48,917 bases of DNA from an uncultured Mycoplasmatales bacterium (GTDB lineage Bacteria; Bacillota_I; Bacilli_A; UBA3375), in the NCBI GenBank assembly GCA_937936465.1, contig CALDDH010000006.1:1-48917 (forward strand), written 5' to 3'. The position numbers and the translations under genes are program-made. This document shows, one piece after another, positions 35,179-43,398 of this stretch (its first letter is position 1; each line of letters begins with the position of its first letter). Under the pieces are notes generated by a model. It was not told the origin of the DNA. It saw only the letters and a program-made list of their open reading frames with translations, and did no database searches.

Positions 35179-35600
35179 TTGATAAAAATTTAATATTATT
35201 AAATAAGGAAATTAAAAGTAAAAAAGATGCAATTGAAATGTCAGGAAAGTTATTATATGAAAATGGTTGTGTAAAGCATGATTATATTGATTCAATGCAT
35301 CAACGAGATCAAAAACTTTCTGTTTATATGGGTAATATGATAGCAATTCCACATGGAACAGATGAGGCACGCAGTTTAGTTATTAAGACAGGTGTCAGTA
35401 TGATCCAAGTCCCAAGTGGGATTGATTTTGATGGTAATCAAGTTAAGATAATTTTTGGAATAGCTGCTAATGGTGATGATCATTTAGATATTATATCTAA
35501 GATAGCAATCTTATGTTCTGATATTGATAATGTTGAAAAGCTTGCTAAAATGGACAACATTGATCAAATAATTGAAATGATCTTAAGTGGTGATCAATAA
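35175..35600 (+). CDS. mtlF: PTS mannitol IIA component
   Basis: 141-residue cytoplasmic IIA protein that passes phosphate from HPr to the IIB domain of MtlA. The active His is H60 in GNMIAIPHGTDEA. SD GGAGGAAG precedes the ATG, which overlaps the mtlR stop. Its last base overlaps the start of mtlD. Confidence 0.95.
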   Translation: MIDKNLILLNKEIKSKKDAIEMSGKLLYENGCVKHDYIDSMHQRDQKLSVYMGNMIAIPHGTDEARSLVIKTGVSMIQVPSGIDFDGNQVKIIFGIAANGDDHLDIISKIAILCSDIDNVEKLAKMDNIDQIIEMILSGDQ

Positions 35601-36742
35601 TGAAAGCTATTCACTTTGGAGCAGGAAATATTGGTAGAGGGTTTATTGGTTTTATATTACATGAAAATAATTATGATTTAATATTTGTTGATATAAATAA
35701 AGATATTATTAATTTATTAAATCAAAAAAAAAAATATAATATACACTTATTAAAAGACCCAGTTACAAAAATTAATGTAGATAATGTAAGTGCTTTAAAT
35801 TCAGTAGAAGATTTAGATCAAGTAATTTTAGAAATAATGCAGGCTGATTTAATTACAACATCACTTGGTCAAAATAATTTAACTTATATTGTTAAGATAA
35901 TTATAAGTGGAATTGAAAAGAGAATTGATAATAATATCAATACAAATTTAGATATAATTGCATGTGAAAATGGAATTAAAGTTAGTAGTTATTTGAAAGA
36001 AATAATTTATCAAAATTTAACTAATAAACAAATAGATTATTGTAATAAATTTATTGGTTTTGTTGATAGTGCTGTAGACCGAATTGTACCAAATCAAGAG
36101 AATCAAAATTTACTTGATGTTCAAGTTGAAGCCGGTTATGAATGGGTATTAGATAAAACTCAAATTAAACGAAACAATCAACTGGAAAATGTTATATATA
36201 CAGATAATTTATTGTTTTTTAATCAACGTAAATTATTAACAGTTAATTTAGCACATGCACAAATTGGTTATATGGGTCACTATTACGGATACAAATATGT
36301 TAATCAAGCAATTGAAGATCCAATTATTTATAAGAGTGTTCAAACAAGCTTATTAAATATAAGAACAGCATTATCTTTAGAGTTTGATTTTGATGACCAA
36401 GAGCAACAAAAATATATTGCTTTAACAATTGAGCGTTTTAAAAATAAATTAATTTTTGATGAAGTTACGCGGGTTGCCAGAAATCCTGAGTTGAAATTAG
36501 GAATTAATGAAAGATTCATCAAACCACTACTTCAATTAGAAAATGCTGGATTAAATCCAAGTGGTTTAATTGTTGCGGTAGCATATGCTCTTAAGTATGA
36601 TTTTAAAGAAGATCAGCAGTCACAAAAAATAATTAGTTTAATCAATGATAAAGGAATTGATGAAGCAATTAAATCAATTACAAGTATTGATAATCAAGAA
36701 TTAATTGACAAAATAGTTAATCAGTATAATTTAATAAAATAA
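35600..36742 (+). CDS. mtlD: Mannitol-1-phosphate 5-dehydrogenase
   Basis: Oxidises mannitol-1-phosphate to fructose-6-phosphate with NAD, linking mannitol to glycolysis. The Rossmann loop FGAGNIGRGF (residues 6-15) is present, as are NLAHAQIGYMGHYYGYKYVNQAI and DEVTRVARNPELKLG from the catalytic domain. 380 residues is normal length. It closes the mtlA-R-F-D operon. Confidence 0.96.
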   Translation: MKAIHFGAGNIGRGFIGFILHENNYDLIFVDINKDIINLLNQKKKYNIHLLKDPVTKINVDNVSALNSVEDLDQVILEIMQADLITTSLGQNNLTYIVKIIISGIEKRIDNNINTNLDIIACENGIKVSSYLKEIIYQNLTNKQIDYCNKFIGFVDSAVDRIVPNQENQNLLDVQVEAGYEWVLDKTQIKRNNQLENVIYTDNLLFFNQRKLLTVNLAHAQIGYMGHYYGYKYVNQAIEDPIIYKSVQTSLLNIRTALSLEFDFDDQEQQKYIALTIERFKNKLIFDEVTRVARNPELKLGINERFIKPLLQLENAGLNPSGLIVAVAYALKYDFKEDQQSQKIISLINDKGIDEAIKSITSIDNQELIDKIVNQYNLIK

Positions 36743-36787
36743 TTAATATAAATGGTGTATAATAAAATTAGACAGGAAAGGCCCAAG

Positions 36788-37507
36788 ATGAATTTATATT
36801 ATGAATTATTTGAAAAGAAAAATCATAAATCAACAATCAAATTAACAAAAACTGATAAAATTATTCATAATTATATTATTAAAAATATTGATCTTATACA
36901 AGATTTAAGTATAAATCAAATTGCTAATAATACTTATACATCAAGGGCTAGTATTGATCGTTATGTCAATAAGTTTGGGGTGAAAGGTTATAAAGAATTT
37001 AAAAGTAATATAATTCATTATAAATTATTAGACCAGCATCAAAATGACTATAGTTTAAATATAAGTTTAGATTTAAGTTACAGTCAAGAAAAACTCTGCA
37101 AATTAGCACAGAAATTAATAGATATTAAAGATAAAAACATATTAATTAGCGGACTTGGAGGGTCATTTATAAGTGCAGAGTATTTATCTAGAAGATTAAA
37201 TTTTTTAGGATTTAAAACAAGTGCTCAATCAATTAGTTCAATTTTAGGAATGGATTTAAATATTGATAAAATTTTCTTAATTTCTAATTCTGGAAATACT
37301 AAGTTACTGAGTAGTTTATTAAATGATTATCCAAATATTGAGTCTTTTGCAATTACTCAAAAAAATAGTGATTTAGCAAAATATGTCAACTTATCCATTG
37401 AAATTGATCATCTATTTAAATTAGATCAAGCTAAACATCGTGATAATCAAATTGAAAACTTACTAATTATTGAAAAATTATTTAGTGAACTTATAAAGAT
37501 AAATTAA
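36788..37507 (+). CDS. RpiR-family regulator (HTH-SIS)
   Basis: An N-terminal HTH_6 domain (DLSINQIANNTYTSRASIDRYVNKFGVKGYKEFK) is followed by a SIS sugar-phosphate-binding domain (ILISGLGGSFISAEYLSRRL, then FLISNSGNTKLL). I chose ATG 36788: GGAAAGG (36775-36781) lies 6 bases before it, and a TATAAT at 36758-36763 falls inside the longer frame that starts at 36752. It probably senses a phosphorylated sugar and controls the GH4 gene that follows. It has its own terminator. Confidence 0.88.
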   Translation: MNLYYELFEKKNHKSTIKLTKTDKIIHNYIIKNIDLIQDLSINQIANNTYTSRASIDRYVNKFGVKGYKEFKSNIIHYKLLDQHQNDYSLNISLDLSYSQEKLCKLAQKLIDIKDKNILISGLGGSFISAEYLSRRLNFLGFKTSAQSISSILGMDLNIDKIFLISNSGNTKLLSSLLNDYPNIESFAITQKNSDLAKYVNLSIEIDHLFKLDQAKHRDNQIENLLIIEKLFSELIKIN

Positions 37508-37528
37508 AAAGGGGCGTATGCCCTTTTT
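37506..37528 (+). terminator. Intrinsic terminator after the RpiR gene
   Basis: AAAAAGGG (37506-37513), loop GCGTATG, CCCTTTTT (37521-37528), followed by more T. The stem starts just after the stop codon. Confidence 0.88.
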
Positions 37529-37558
37529 TTTTGTACTTAATTTCTCAAGTTTATCAAT

Positions 37559-37577
37559 TATAATTTATTTGTATAAT
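37559..37577 (+). promoter_or_regulatory. -10 boxes for the GH4 gene
   Basis: TATAAT at 37559-37564 and again at 37572-37577. Use of the second would leave almost no leader and lose the SD, so the first is more likely. No good -35 is seen. Confidence 0.4.
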
Positions 37578-37590
37578 AAAAGGAGCAATG

Positions 37591-38913
37591 ATGAGTAAGA
37601 TAAAAATGGTAACAATTGGTGGGGGAAGCAGTTATACCCCTGAACTAATGGAGGGATTAATTAAAAGACATCATGAATTACCGATTAGTGAATTATGGCT
37701 TGTTGATGTCAAAGAAGGAGAAAGAAAACAACAAATAATTTATGACCTATTAAATAGGATGGTCAAAAAAGCAAACATTGCATTGAAAATATATCAAACA
37801 CTTGATAGAAGAGAAGCATTAATTGATGCTGATTTTGTAACAACTCAATTTAGAGTTGGTCAATTAGATGCAAGGCATAAAGATGAGTCTATTTCTCTTG
37901 AAAATGGTGTTTTAGGACAAGAAACAAATGGTGCAGGCGGACTATTTAAAGGATTAAGGACAATACCGGTTATTTTGGATATAATTAAAGATGTAGAAGA
38001 ACTAGCACCAAACGCTTGGATAATTAATTTTGCCAATCCAGCCGGAATGGTTACAGAAGCTGTTTTTAAATATACAAACTTTAAAAAGTTCTTAGGTGTT
38101 TGTAATGTTCCAATTGGGATGAAAAAAGCAGTACTTGAAATGATTGATTATAATTCAAATGATCAAGATGTTAAAATGGATTTATTTGGTTTAAATCATA
38201 TGGTTTTCATGAGTGATCTGCAAATTAATGATCAAAGTTATTTTAAGAAAATTATTGAAACAATAATAAATAAAGAAGGTAGTGTTGGTGTTAATAATAT
38301 TATTGATTTAGATTATGAAGCAAATTTACTTAAGTGTTTAAACTTAATACCTTGTCCATATCATCGATATTATTTTAAAGAAAAAGAAATGTTAACAATT
38401 GAAACAGCTGAATATTATAAAGGTCAGACGCGTGCACAAGTAGTTCAGAAATTAGAAAAAGAATTATTTGAATTATATCTTGATCCAAAACTAGATATTA
38501 AACCACCTCAATTAGAACAGCGTGGTGGAGCTTATTATTCTGATGTTGCATGTGATGTAATTAGTAGTATTTACAACGATAAGAATCAAGAGTTATATGT
38601 TAATTTTCAAAATAATGGACATATTACCAATGTCGGTCATGATTGGGCAATTGAGATGAGTGCAACAGTTGGTAAAGATGGAGCTAAGCCAGTCCAAAGG
38701 ATTAAGGAATTTGATCCAAAAACATTAGGGATGATTAATGCTATTAAAACATTTGAACAATTAGCCGCAAAAGCAGCAATTACAGGTAATTATGAAGATG
38801 GTATCCTTGCACTAAATATGAATCCTCTTATTCATTCAGATATAGATGCAAAGAAAATATTTGATCAATTATTAGAGGCACATAAAGAACATTTACCAAA
38901 TTTTTTTAAATAA
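37591..38913 (+). CDS. GH4 family 6-phospho-beta-glycosidase
   Basis: NAD- and metal-dependent hydrolase of the GH4 family, 440 residues. The N-terminal dinucleotide loop is TIGGGSSYTPELMEG. FANPAGMVTEAV, the metal-binding Cys segment GVCNVPIGMKKA and FGLNHM are family motifs. Relatives (LicH, CelF/ChbF) split phosphorylated cellobiose or chitobiose. With the secreted chitinase nearby, phospho-chitobiose is a reasonable substrate, but no matching PTS is in the window. SD AAGGAG fits ATG 37591 better than the ATG at 37588. It is controlled perhaps by the RpiR protein. Confidence 0.9.
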   Translation: MSKIKMVTIGGGSSYTPELMEGLIKRHHELPISELWLVDVKEGERKQQIIYDLLNRMVKKANIALKIYQTLDRREALIDADFVTTQFRVGQLDARHKDESISLENGVLGQETNGAGGLFKGLRTIPVILDIIKDVEELAPNAWIINFANPAGMVTEAVFKYTNFKKFLGVCNVPIGMKKAVLEMIDYNSNDQDVKMDLFGLNHMVFMSDLQINDQSYFKKIIETIINKEGSVGVNNIIDLDYEANLLKCLNLIPCPYHRYYFKEKEMLTIETAEYYKGQTRAQVVQKLEKELFELYLDPKLDIKPPQLEQRGGAYYSDVACDVISSIYNDKNQELYVNFQNNGHITNVGHDWAIEMSATVGKDGAKPVQRIKEFDPKTLGMINAIKTFEQLAAKAAITGNYEDGILALNMNPLIHSDIDAKKIFDQLLEAHKEHLPNFFK

Positions 38914-38915
38914 AA

Positions 38916-38944
38916 AAAAATGAACCTGCAATAGGTTCATTTTT
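38916..38944. terminator. Two-way terminator between convergent genes
   Basis: AAAAATGAACCT (38916-38927), loop GCAAT, AGGTTCATTTTT (38933-38944). The 12-bp perfect stem is flanked by A and T tracts, so it can stop transcription from both sides. Confidence 0.9.
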
Positions 38945-38945
38945 A

Positions 38946-40490
38946 CTATTTATATTCTTTTAATAATAAAAATAAAAATGTGATTGGTAAAATAATTAAA
39001 TATATACTAAACAATAATGTTGATATAGTAAAAATTATAAATAGGATAGTATAAGCATATTTTCTATTTGTTTTAAGTTTATATATTCCAAATCCCATTG
39101 ATAAGAAGAATAATAACCCACCACCTGATAAAATAGCCCAACCAATCAACTCATTGATACTTGTTGTTGTTAAATCAAAGATTGAAAATACCATTGCAAT
39201 AAAGGTAATAACAAAAACAAAAACCCCTAGGAATGATCCAACTTTTTTATTTTTTATTATATTGAATTGAATGCCCTTTTTAAAGCAAAAAGCAACGTAT
39301 GATATCGCAATTAATATATATGGAACTAAAACAGCAATTGTTGTCATATCATATAAGGTGGTATAAATATTTGAACTTGTTGTACCTGTTGAAATTATTA
39401 AGAAGATTAAAACCATAATTCCCGTAAACAAAAGTCCAAACAATGGGATGTTATTAATTTTTTTATTTGTTAATTTTTTATTTAAAATCCCTTTTGGTAA
39501 ATCTGCAAATAAAGATGTAACTGTTGCATTTAACCAAAGTACTAATGCTGTGATTGTAATTAATAAATAACTAAATGTCATAATACGTAAAAATAATGGT
39601 CCAAATCCCCATAGGTAACCAACTTGAGCATACATTATTGGAATCATATTTTCCATATGAGTGACAGGAACTTGACTAGGTGTTAGAACAAAAGCAATTG
39701 CTATGAAACCAATGATGTATGAACTAATAACTAAAATTGCTCCTAAAACAATTGCTTTTGGTATCTTGCTTTTAGCATTATGTACATAAGGAGTATATGA
39801 TCCAACTGTTTCAATTCCAGCTATTGCAAATAAAATCCACGCAAAAGTTGATAAAGAAACGGGTGAAATAGTTGGAACAATACTTTCAAATGTTAATGGA
39901 TTAGCGATCGTTAGATTAAAGACTGGAACAGCCAATAGTGCTAGTGTAATAAATATTGCTGTTACAGCTAAACTTAACCAACCAATGAATTTTGCAAAAC
40001 TAGAAAAAACCTTATCAAAGAAAATTCCCAATACTAATGCGATAATAAATGTAATGAATGTTAAGAATAAAAATATAAAGTGATTATCTGTTGCATTAAC
40101 GACCCCACCAATTTGACCACTCGTAGATACAACTTGATCAAGCGACGTTATATCTGCTGTAAATGTCCAAGAAAATAAAACTGGTATTCTGGATGCAAGT
40201 AGTGGTAGGTAGAAAATATTTACAATGAAATATGCCCATGTTCCTAAGAATGCCCATTTTTCACCTAGTCCTAATGAAATCCAACCAAACATCCCAGATT
40301 TTGATGATGTATCTTGAGAACTTAATTCTCCAATAATAAATGCAAGTGGAATAAAATAGAAACTTAATAATATAAACCAACCAATTGAACTATTACCAAG
40401 TTGAGCATAGTTAGCAGGTATATTTGTGATTCCAAAAATTGCAACAAATAATAATAATGCAATTGACATACTAGAAATATTTTTTTTCAT
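38946..40490 (-). CDS. APC-family amino acid permease
   Basis: 514-residue membrane protein with about 12 hydrophobic segments. Its N-terminus (MSIALLLFVAIFGITNIPANYAQLG) and the middle LFAIAGIETVGSYTPYVHNAKSKIPKAIVLG are typical of the amino acid-polyamine-organocation superfamily, near glutamate/GABA-antiporter-like members. Substrate unknown. The start codon has no SD close by. The only good one (GAAAGGAA) is 32 bases upstream, separated by a perfect hairpin. A long leader with an intrinsic terminator precedes it, so expression is probably attenuated. A second APC permease lies at 41266. Confidence 0.88.
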   Translation of the reverse strand: MKKNISSMSIALLLFVAIFGITNIPANYAQLGNSSIGWFILLSFYFIPLAFIIGELSSQDTSSKSGMFGWISLGLGEKWAFLGTWAYFIVNIFYLPLLASRIPVLFSWTFTADITSLDQVVSTSGQIGGVVNATDNHFIFLFLTFITFIIALVLGIFFDKVFSSFAKFIGWLSLAVTAIFITLALLAVPVFNLTIANPLTFESIVPTISPVSLSTFAWILFAIAGIETVGSYTPYVHNAKSKIPKAIVLGAILVISSYIIGFIAIAFVLTPSQVPVTHMENMIPIMYAQVGYLWGFGPLFLRIMTFSYLLITITALVLWLNATVTSLFADLPKGILNKKLTNKKINNIPLFGLLFTGIMVLIFLIISTGTTSSNIYTTLYDMTTIAVLVPYILIAISYVAFCFKKGIQFNIIKNKKVGSFLGVFVFVITFIAMVFSIFDLTTTSINELIGWAILSGGGLLFFLSMGFGIYKLKTNRKYAYTILFIIFTISTLLFSIYLIILPITFLFLLLKEYK

Positions 40491-40497
40491 TTTTTGT

Positions 40498-40529
40498 ATT
40501 GATAATTAACCAAATTATCAATTCCTTTC
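40498..40529 (-). promoter_or_regulatory. SD site bridged to the start codon by a hairpin
   Basis: On the minus strand the order is GAAAGGAA, then ATTGATAATT, loop TGGTT, AATTATCAAT (a perfect 10-bp stem), then ACAAAAA and ATG. Without the hairpin the SD is too far away; folded, only about 7 bases separate stem and start codon. No other SD is near the ATG or the next in-frame ATG. Confidence 0.6.
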
Positions 40530-40547
40530 TTATAATATTTTTACCAT

Positions 40548-40578
40548 AAAAAAACAGTTCAATTAAGAACTGCCTTTT
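40548..40578 (-). terminator. Leader terminator upstream of the minus-strand permease
   Basis: On the minus strand AAAAGGCAGTTC, loop TTAATT, GAACTGTTTTTT, with a run of seven T. Six Watson-Crick core pairs are extended by two G-T and four A-T pairs. It lies in the leader, before the gene, so it must be read through for expression. Confidence 0.75.
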
Positions 40579-40725
40579 AAAATGTTGAAAAAATCATATA
40601 CATGTAACGTATATAAAGTGTTTGTTATGGCAGCTTTACAAACTTAATTTTCAGGATTACATCATCAATGCCTTCGGCCTTCGGCTCCGATTGTAAAAGA
40701 AAACTCCTTCAACTCATATATATTA
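40568..40725 (-). ncRNA. Riboswitch-like leader of the permease gene
   Basis: On the minus strand CTTTTACAA (40699-40691) and TTGTAAAG (40641-40634) can pair (one bulge) and close a ~50-base domain. That domain holds a tandem GCCGAAG repeat and the segment GATGATGTAATCCTGAAAATT. Next, AGCTGCC (40635-40629) can pair with GGCAGTT (40574-40568), the left arm of the terminator, for 7 bp including one G-T pair. That anti-terminator shares two bases with the closing helix, so the two compete: domain closed gives a terminator, domain open gives read-through. This is riboswitch logic. I could not match it to glycine, lysine, T-box, THF or purine classes. The ligand is unknown; an amino acid is the natural guess. 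Confidence 0.55.
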
Positions 40726-40730
40726 TAACA
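40722..40730 (-). promoter_or_regulatory. Promoter of the permease leader
   Basis: On the minus strand this reads TGTTATAAT, an extended -10 box placed just before the structured leader. No good -35 is visible. Confidence 0.5.
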
Positions 40731-40772
40731 TAATTAAAGTAAAAGTTATAATATAATTAAAAAAGGGGAGTT

Positions 40773-41215
40773 ATGAAAAATATAATAGTTATAGTACTAG
40801 TTATTATAATATGCACTACAAAATTAAAGGAATTAGGGGAAGGTATAAATAATATTAATATAAAAAGACAATTATATTATTTTAATCCAAACGTTAGCAA
40901 TATAATTGAAGGATCACATTTTAAATGTGACTTTTAATTTACTTATATGAAAGATCTTGTTTCTAAGGAAACACCTATAAAAAATTCAACATCCATAGTA
41001 GATGGTGTTATGTTGATATAAAATTTCAGAAACATTTAATTAAAGATACAAAATATAGAGGAACAGCTTGTGCAAGTGTTTCATATAAGATGATATTGCA
41101 AGAGAAACATGGCAAAGTAATTGTGCATACTAGCATTCATTTAATTATGAATTCTGTTTATAGCATATTATCGAATTTTGTTTTAAATATAATCTTTTTT
41201 ACAAATACAGGTTAA
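40773..41215 (+). pseudogene. Decayed exported-protein gene
   Basis: A strong SD (AAAAGGGGAG) precedes ATG 40773. The frame opens with a signal-peptide-like MKNIIVIVLVIIICTTK and stops at TAA 40935-40937 after 54 residues. The same frame then runs on (FTYMKDLVSKETPIKNSTS) to TAA 41019-41021. A shifted frame takes over with VDIKFQKHLIKDTKYRGTAC and then ILQEKHGKVIVHTSIHLIMN, ending at TAA 41213-41215. This is one former gene of about 145 residues with a nonsense change and a frameshift. Family not recognised. The first 54 codons could still be translated. Confidence 0.6.
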
Positions 41216-41228
41216 AATGTACTATAAT
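41198..41228 (+). promoter_or_regulatory. Possible promoter of the second APC permease
   Basis: TTTACA (41198-41203) and TATAAT (41223-41228) with a long 19-base spacer. The -10 is 37 bases before the ATG. Confidence 0.4.
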
Positions 41229-41265
41229 ATTAGAAATAAAATAATTTATTTAATGAAGGGAAATA

Positions 41266-42738
41266 ATGAATAAGAAAAAAATTACAGTTGGAGCTTTTGT
41301 CTTAATGATATTAACTTCAGTTTTTGGTGTAACAAATATTGGAATTGGTTTTTACAGAATGGGTTATGCAGCAATTCCAATGTTTGTAATTGGAGGGCTT
41401 TTATTTTTTGTGCCTTTCATTATGATGGCGACAGAATTTGCAACAGGTTTCAATAAGAAAAGTGGTGGAATATTTACATGGATGAAGGAATCTGTTAACT
41501 TAAAGTATGCTTTTATTGGTATTATGATGTGGTATTCTTCATATGTTATATGGATGCTTAGTAAATCATTATCAATATGGGTTCCATTATCATTTGCCAT
41601 TTTTGGTGAAGATGTGACTATTAATCCTGTTATGTTTGGAAACGTTGATATTGGACCATTTATATTAGGAATAGTCGGTATAATATTAATGCTTGTAATC
41701 TTTAAAATTGTTTCAAGTGGAGCATCCAAATTAACTAAAGTAACAGCAGTGGGTGGACTTTCGGTTATTGCTTTGAATTTTATTTTAATAATTGGTGGAT
41801 TAATTGCCTTTGTCTTAAATGGATTTGAACTGCAAACACCACTTACAGCAAGTTCACTTGTTACTTCACCAAATTCAGATTATCAGTCAATTATACCATT
41901 TTTAGGTTTTGTTGTATTTGCTGTATTTGCATATGGTGGAACAGAAGCAATGGCTGGAATAGCTGATGATTTAGAAAATCCACAAAAAGATGTAAAAAAA
42001 GGATTGTTCTTAGCAGGTATCTTTATTATTGTTTGTTATATTTTTGGATTCTTAATGGTCGGAGCATCTCTTAGTTGGTCTGATTTTCCAGCAGAAGTAA
42101 CTTCAATGTCAGCGTTATTTATTATTATGCAAAACTTAGGAGATACAATTGCTGGTCCTGGATCAATGCTTGGTCAGTTTTTAATGCGTTTTTCAGCAAT
42201 TGGAATGTTCTTATCATACCTTGGAGCAATGATTGCATTAGCATATGCACCATTGAAACAATTAATTGAAGGAACACCAAAAGAATTTTGGCCAAGTTCA
42301 TTTGAAAAAGTTAATAAAAATGGTGTGCGTGTTAATGCTTTAAAAGTTCAAACATTAATTGTAATTATTTTCATTGCAGTAAAATCAATTCTCTCTTTAA
42401 TTAACCCAGAAGGAGCAGCTGCTCTTTATGAGTTATTAATTACGATGACAAATGTTGGAATGACTATCCCATATATATTTATAATATATGCATGGTATAA
42501 ATTCCGTGAAAATGATCAGTTACCAAAAAATATTATTTTAATTAAATCTCAGTTTATGATTAAATTTTGTTTAATATCAACAATGAGTTTAGTATTTTTT
42601 GGTAATATCTTCACAATTATATCACCATTTTTAGTTGGAGATTATTCATCAGGAATTTGGACAATTATTGGTCCAGTAGTCTTTAGTATATTAGCATTAT
42701 TAATTTATTCAAATGCTAAAGATAAGCTTCCTAAATAA
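41266..42738 (+). CDS. APC-family amino acid permease (YjeM-like)
   Basis: 490-residue membrane protein with about 12 hydrophobic segments. The N-terminus TVGAFVLMILTSVFGVTNIG and GFVVFAVFAYGGTEAMAGIADDLENPQKDVKKG place it in the APC superfamily, and it resembles YjeM-type transporters. Substrate unknown. SD GAAGGGA precedes the ATG. It is not a close copy of the permease at 38946, though both share the family fold. It has its own terminator and no complex leader. Confidence 0.88.
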   Translation: MNKKKITVGAFVLMILTSVFGVTNIGIGFYRMGYAAIPMFVIGGLLFFVPFIMMATEFATGFNKKSGGIFTWMKESVNLKYAFIGIMMWYSSYVIWMLSKSLSIWVPLSFAIFGEDVTINPVMFGNVDIGPFILGIVGIILMLVIFKIVSSGASKLTKVTAVGGLSVIALNFILIIGGLIAFVLNGFELQTPLTASSLVTSPNSDYQSIIPFLGFVVFAVFAYGGTEAMAGIADDLENPQKDVKKGLFLAGIFIIVCYIFGFLMVGASLSWSDFPAEVTSMSALFIIMQNLGDTIAGPGSMLGQFLMRFSAIGMFLSYLGAMIALAYAPLKQLIEGTPKEFWPSSFEKVNKNGVRVNALKVQTLIVIIFIAVKSILSLINPEGAAALYELLITMTNVGMTIPYIFIIYAWYKFRENDQLPKNIILIKSQFMIKFCLISTMSLVFFGNIFTIISPFLVGDYSSGIWTIIGPVVFSILALLIYSNAKDKLPK

Positions 42739-42757
42739 AACTATCACAAAACATTAG

Positions 42758-42787
42758 AAAAGAGTAAAAATTAATTTACTCTTTTTT
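42758..42787 (+). terminator. Intrinsic terminator after the second permease
   Basis: AAAAGAGTAAA (42758-42768), loop AATTAA, TTTACTCTTTT (42775-42785), then T. The 11-bp stem is flanked by A and T tracts and may also serve the convergent VOC gene. Confidence 0.88.
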
Positions 42788-42811
42788 TATGATTAAATAT
42801 TTAAGTTGATT

Positions 42812-43306
42812 TTAATATGCACCTTCACTGTATGTTAATTCATAACTATGGGTATATATTTCAAATACATTACCCCATGGATCTTCCATGTAAACCATCT
42901 GAAATGGCTTATCTTCTGGGTAATAGCTACGGATTGGCATTCTTTGTTTACCACCACTTGCAACAATCTTTTCAACTAACTTTTCTATATTTGGATCTTG
43001 AATACAGAAGTGAAATAAACCATTTTTGTATGGATTAAATTCAGTAGTTAAGTCTTTGTTTTCTGGGAATTCAAATACTTCAAAGCCAATTCCATCAACA
43101 GTTGACATGTGTGCTATTTTAAAATTCTCAAAAGTTTTACCAAAAACATCTTGGCACATAATACCAATTGCACTATCACTTTCATTTTGAACTAAGGTTG
43201 GACTCATAATAATATACCATCCTAAAATATCGTGATACCATTTAACAAATTTCTCAATTTCTTGTACAGAAATACCAATGTGTGAAAATCTTCTTGGATA
43301 TAACAT
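42812..43306 (-). CDS. VOC (glyoxalase/dioxygenase-fold) protein
   Basis: 164-residue vicinal-oxygen-chelate protein with two paired beta-alpha repeats. FSHIGISVQEIEKFVKWYHDILGW opens the first, with a metal-ligand His. GLFHFCIQDPNIEKLVEKIVASGG and YMEDPWGNVFEIYTHS form the second, with His and Glu ligands. The reaction is unknown; glyoxalase, dioxygenase and resistance proteins share the fold. I chose the ATG at 43306, four bases after AAGGAGG; the longer frame to 43330 adds MYKLQGGI over the SD. It is divergent from an HxlR regulator, which probably controls it. Confidence 0.88.
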   Translation of the reverse strand: MLYPRRFSHIGISVQEIEKFVKWYHDILGWYIIMSPTLVQNESDSAIGIMCQDVFGKTFENFKIAHMSTVDGIGFEVFEFPENKDLTTEFNPYKNGLFHFCIQDPNIEKLVEKIVASGGKQRMPIRSYYPEDKPFQMVYMEDPWGNVFEIYTHSYELTYSEGAY

Positions 43307-43315
43307 AATTCCTCC

Positions 43316-43344
43316 TTGTAGTTTATACATAAGTATTATATAAT
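43316..43344 (+). promoter_or_regulatory. Divergent promoters with a shared palindromic -10
   Basis: ATTATATAAT (43335-43344) is a 10-base palindrome giving TATAAT on both strands. On the plus strand TTGTAG (43316-43321) stands 17 bases upstream. A looser inverted repeat, ACTAA with TTAGT, lies at about 43372-43390 before the HxlR gene and could be an operator. Confidence 0.45.
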
Positions 43345-43398
43345 GAATATGAGTAGTTTAAAAATAAATTAACTAATAAAAAAGTTAGTAGGAGAATT

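Noticed and set aside
40568-40725. Glycine or lysine riboswitch in the permease leader
   Set aside because: The GCCGAAGG pieces recall glycine aptamers, but the GGAGAG and CTCTCAGG parts are missing, and the domain is too small for lysine.
41364-41729. 121-codon antisense ORF opposite the second permease
   Set aside because: Shadow of a membrane-protein gene with no start signal.
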